Part shown: one piece after another, positions 4,822-5,959 of the stretch
Layout: every line of letters begins with the position of its first letter
How positions within the stretch are numbered: the first letter of the stretch is position 1
Source of the DNA: an uncultured Clostridia bacterium
GTDB taxonomy: Bacteria; Bacillota; Clostridia; Christensenellales; CAG-138
DNA length: 5,959 nt
Reading direction: 5' to 3'
Assembly: GCA_947304365.1 (NCBI GenBank)
Contig: CAMZAY010000078.1
Location: forward strand, 1 to 5,959
The notes under the pieces: generated by a model
The model's input: the letters and a program-made list of their open reading frames with translations, nothing else
Databases searched by the model: none
What the model was told of the DNA's origin: nothing
Program-made: the position numbers and the translations under genes

Positions 4822-5959
4822 TTATTCTTCGGTCTCCTCGGGCTCGACCTCGGTAAAGCCGAGCTCGTCGGCGGTTTCCGCCTCCGCACGCGGCGCCGCG
4901 GGATAGCTTTGCGCCTCGGCCTCGTGCTCGTGCGCGGCCTTTTCAAAGGCCTCCTCCTCGTTGTGAGGGGCGCGAGCGATCGAAACCACGCGATGCTCGT
5001 CGTCCACGCGCATGAGCTTGACGCCCTGCGTATTGCGTGAGATTATGCTGATATCCTTTGCGGGAACGCGGATTATAACGCCGTCGTCGCGGACGAGCAT
5101 TATATCCTCCTCGTCGGTGCACATGCGCAGGCACACGAGCCTGCCCGTCTTTTCGGTCAGCTTCAGGGTCTTAACGCCCTTGCCGCCCCTGCCCTGAGTG
5201 CCGTATTCGCACTCCTCGGTGCGCTTGCCAAGGCCGCGCTCGGTGATGGCCAGCACGTAGCAGCCCTTTTCGACCTTGGTCATATCGATCACCTCGTCAT
5301 CATCGTCGAGCTTGATCGCGCGCACGCCGGTCGCCGTCCTGCCCATGGGGCGCACGTCGTCCTCATGGAAGCGTATGCTCATGCCGTTCGCGGTGCCGAT
5401 CATTATATCGTCGCTGCCGGAGGTCAGCTGCACGCCGATCAGCTCGTCGTCCTCCCTGAGGCCCAGCGCGATGATGCCGCCCTTGTGGATATTGTCGAAA
5501 TCGGAGAGCGCCGTCTTCTTTATAACGCCCTGCTTCGTTGCCATAACGAGGTATTTGCCGCCGTTGGTGTATTCGTTGACGGGGAACGCGGCGGCGACCT
5601 TTTCGCCGTTTTTGAGCTGCAGCAGGTTGACTATCGCAGTGCCCTTGGCGGTCCTGCCGGCTTCGGGTATCGAATAGCATTTTATGCGGAACGCCCTGCC
5701 CGTATTGGTGAAAAACAGTATGTAGGAATGGGTGGACGTGACGAAGATATCCTTTACAAAATCCTCGTCCCTTGTGGTGTGGCCCGAAACGCCCACGCCG
5801 CCCTTGTGCTGAGTGCGGTAGGTATCCTCGTTGATGCGCTTGATATAGCCCAAACGCGTCATAGTTACGGCCATGTCCTCTTCCTGGATGATATCGTCCA
5901 TATCGATATCCTCGATCACCTGCGTGATCTCGGTGCGGCGCGCGTCGGAATAGCGGGCC
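4822..5959 (-). CDS. gyrA: DNA gyrase subunit A, C-terminal half (5' end outside window)
   Basis: Open from the right edge (reading ARYSDARRTEI) to TAA at 4822-4824; 378 residues are visible. GyrA with GyrB forms gyrase, which introduces negative supercoils using ATP. The visible part covers the end of the coiled-coil/tower region and the whole C-terminal beta-pinwheel that wraps DNA. Signatures: DMAVTMTRLGYIKR followed by DTYRTQHKGGVG, repeated blade motifs (GRAFRIKCYSIPE, KQGVIKKTALSDF, NGMSIRFHEDDVRPMGR, DDGVIIRVPAKDI) and the GyrA box QGRGGKG at 5176-5196. The box marks GyrA rather than ParC, although its second residue is Gly where Arg or Lys is usual. The last 47 residues are an acidic low-complexity tail (17 Asp/Glu). 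The active-site Tyr and quinolone-resistance region lie outside the window. Its GTG at 5919 is internal, not the start. Confidence 0.95.
   Translation of the reverse strand, partial: ARYSDARRTEITQVIEDIDMDDIIQEEDMAVTMTRLGYIKRINEDTYRTQHKGGVGVSGHTTRDEDFVKDIFVTSTHSYILFFTNTGRAFRIKCYSIPEAGRTAKGTAIVNLLQLKNGEKVAAAFPVNEYTNGGKYLVMATKQGVIKKTALSDFDNIHKGGIIALGLREDDELIGVQLTSGSDDIMIGTANGMSIRFHEDDVRPMGRTATGVRAIKLDDDDEVIDMTKVEKGCYVLAITERGLGKRTEECEYGTQGRGGKGVKTLKLTEKTGRLVCLRMCTDEEDIMLVRDDGVIIRVPAKDISIISRNTQGVKLMRVDDEHRVVSIARAPHNEEEAFEKAAHEHEAEAQSYPAAPRAEAETADELGFTEVEPEETEE

Overview
This 5,959-base window looks like ordinary chromosome from a moderately GC-rich, gut-type member of the Clostridia (probably an Oscillospirales/Ruminococcaceae-like Firmicute). 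The basis is strong AGGAGG ribosome sites, sigma-A promoters, a dockerin protein with InlB-type repeats, and GyrA and CCA-enzyme sequences of Firmicute style. The lineage is an inference from gene content; no marker in the window fixes it.

Layout, left to right: (1) the 5' part of a minus-strand membrane protein with a DUF3592 domain between two membrane helices and a C-terminal beta-rich domain, running off the left edge; (2) about 340 bases without a convincing gene, holding an operator-like 17-base palindrome over a TATAAT box; (3) a minus-strand polytopic membrane enzyme of the DUF1295/steroid 5-alpha-reductase-like family; (4) a compact divergent promoter region with two good sigma-A promoters facing opposite ways; (5) a plus-strand secreted protein built of signal peptide, TlpA-like thioredoxin domain (CGPC), two InlB B-repeats, a PTPEPT linker and a type I dockerin; (6) a 10-bp GC-rich terminator hairpin between convergent genes; (7) a minus-strand CCA-tRNA nucleotidyltransferase whose last ~59 codons are displaced by a one-base frameshift; (8) the C-terminal half of GyrA, minus strand, running off the right edge.

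GyrA and the CCA enzyme lie in the same direction 42 bases apart and are probably co-transcribed, with a strong hairpin in the gap. The DUF1295 gene and the dockerin gene are divergent and may share control. The dockerin protein is exported and probably docked on a cohesin-bearing scaffold or the cell surface. The other genes are housekeeping or membrane functions with no visible pathway link to it.

I found no mobile element, CRISPR array, RNA gene or clearly new multi-gene system. The points most worth a second look are the secreted thioredoxin-dockerin architecture and the frameshifted CCA gene.
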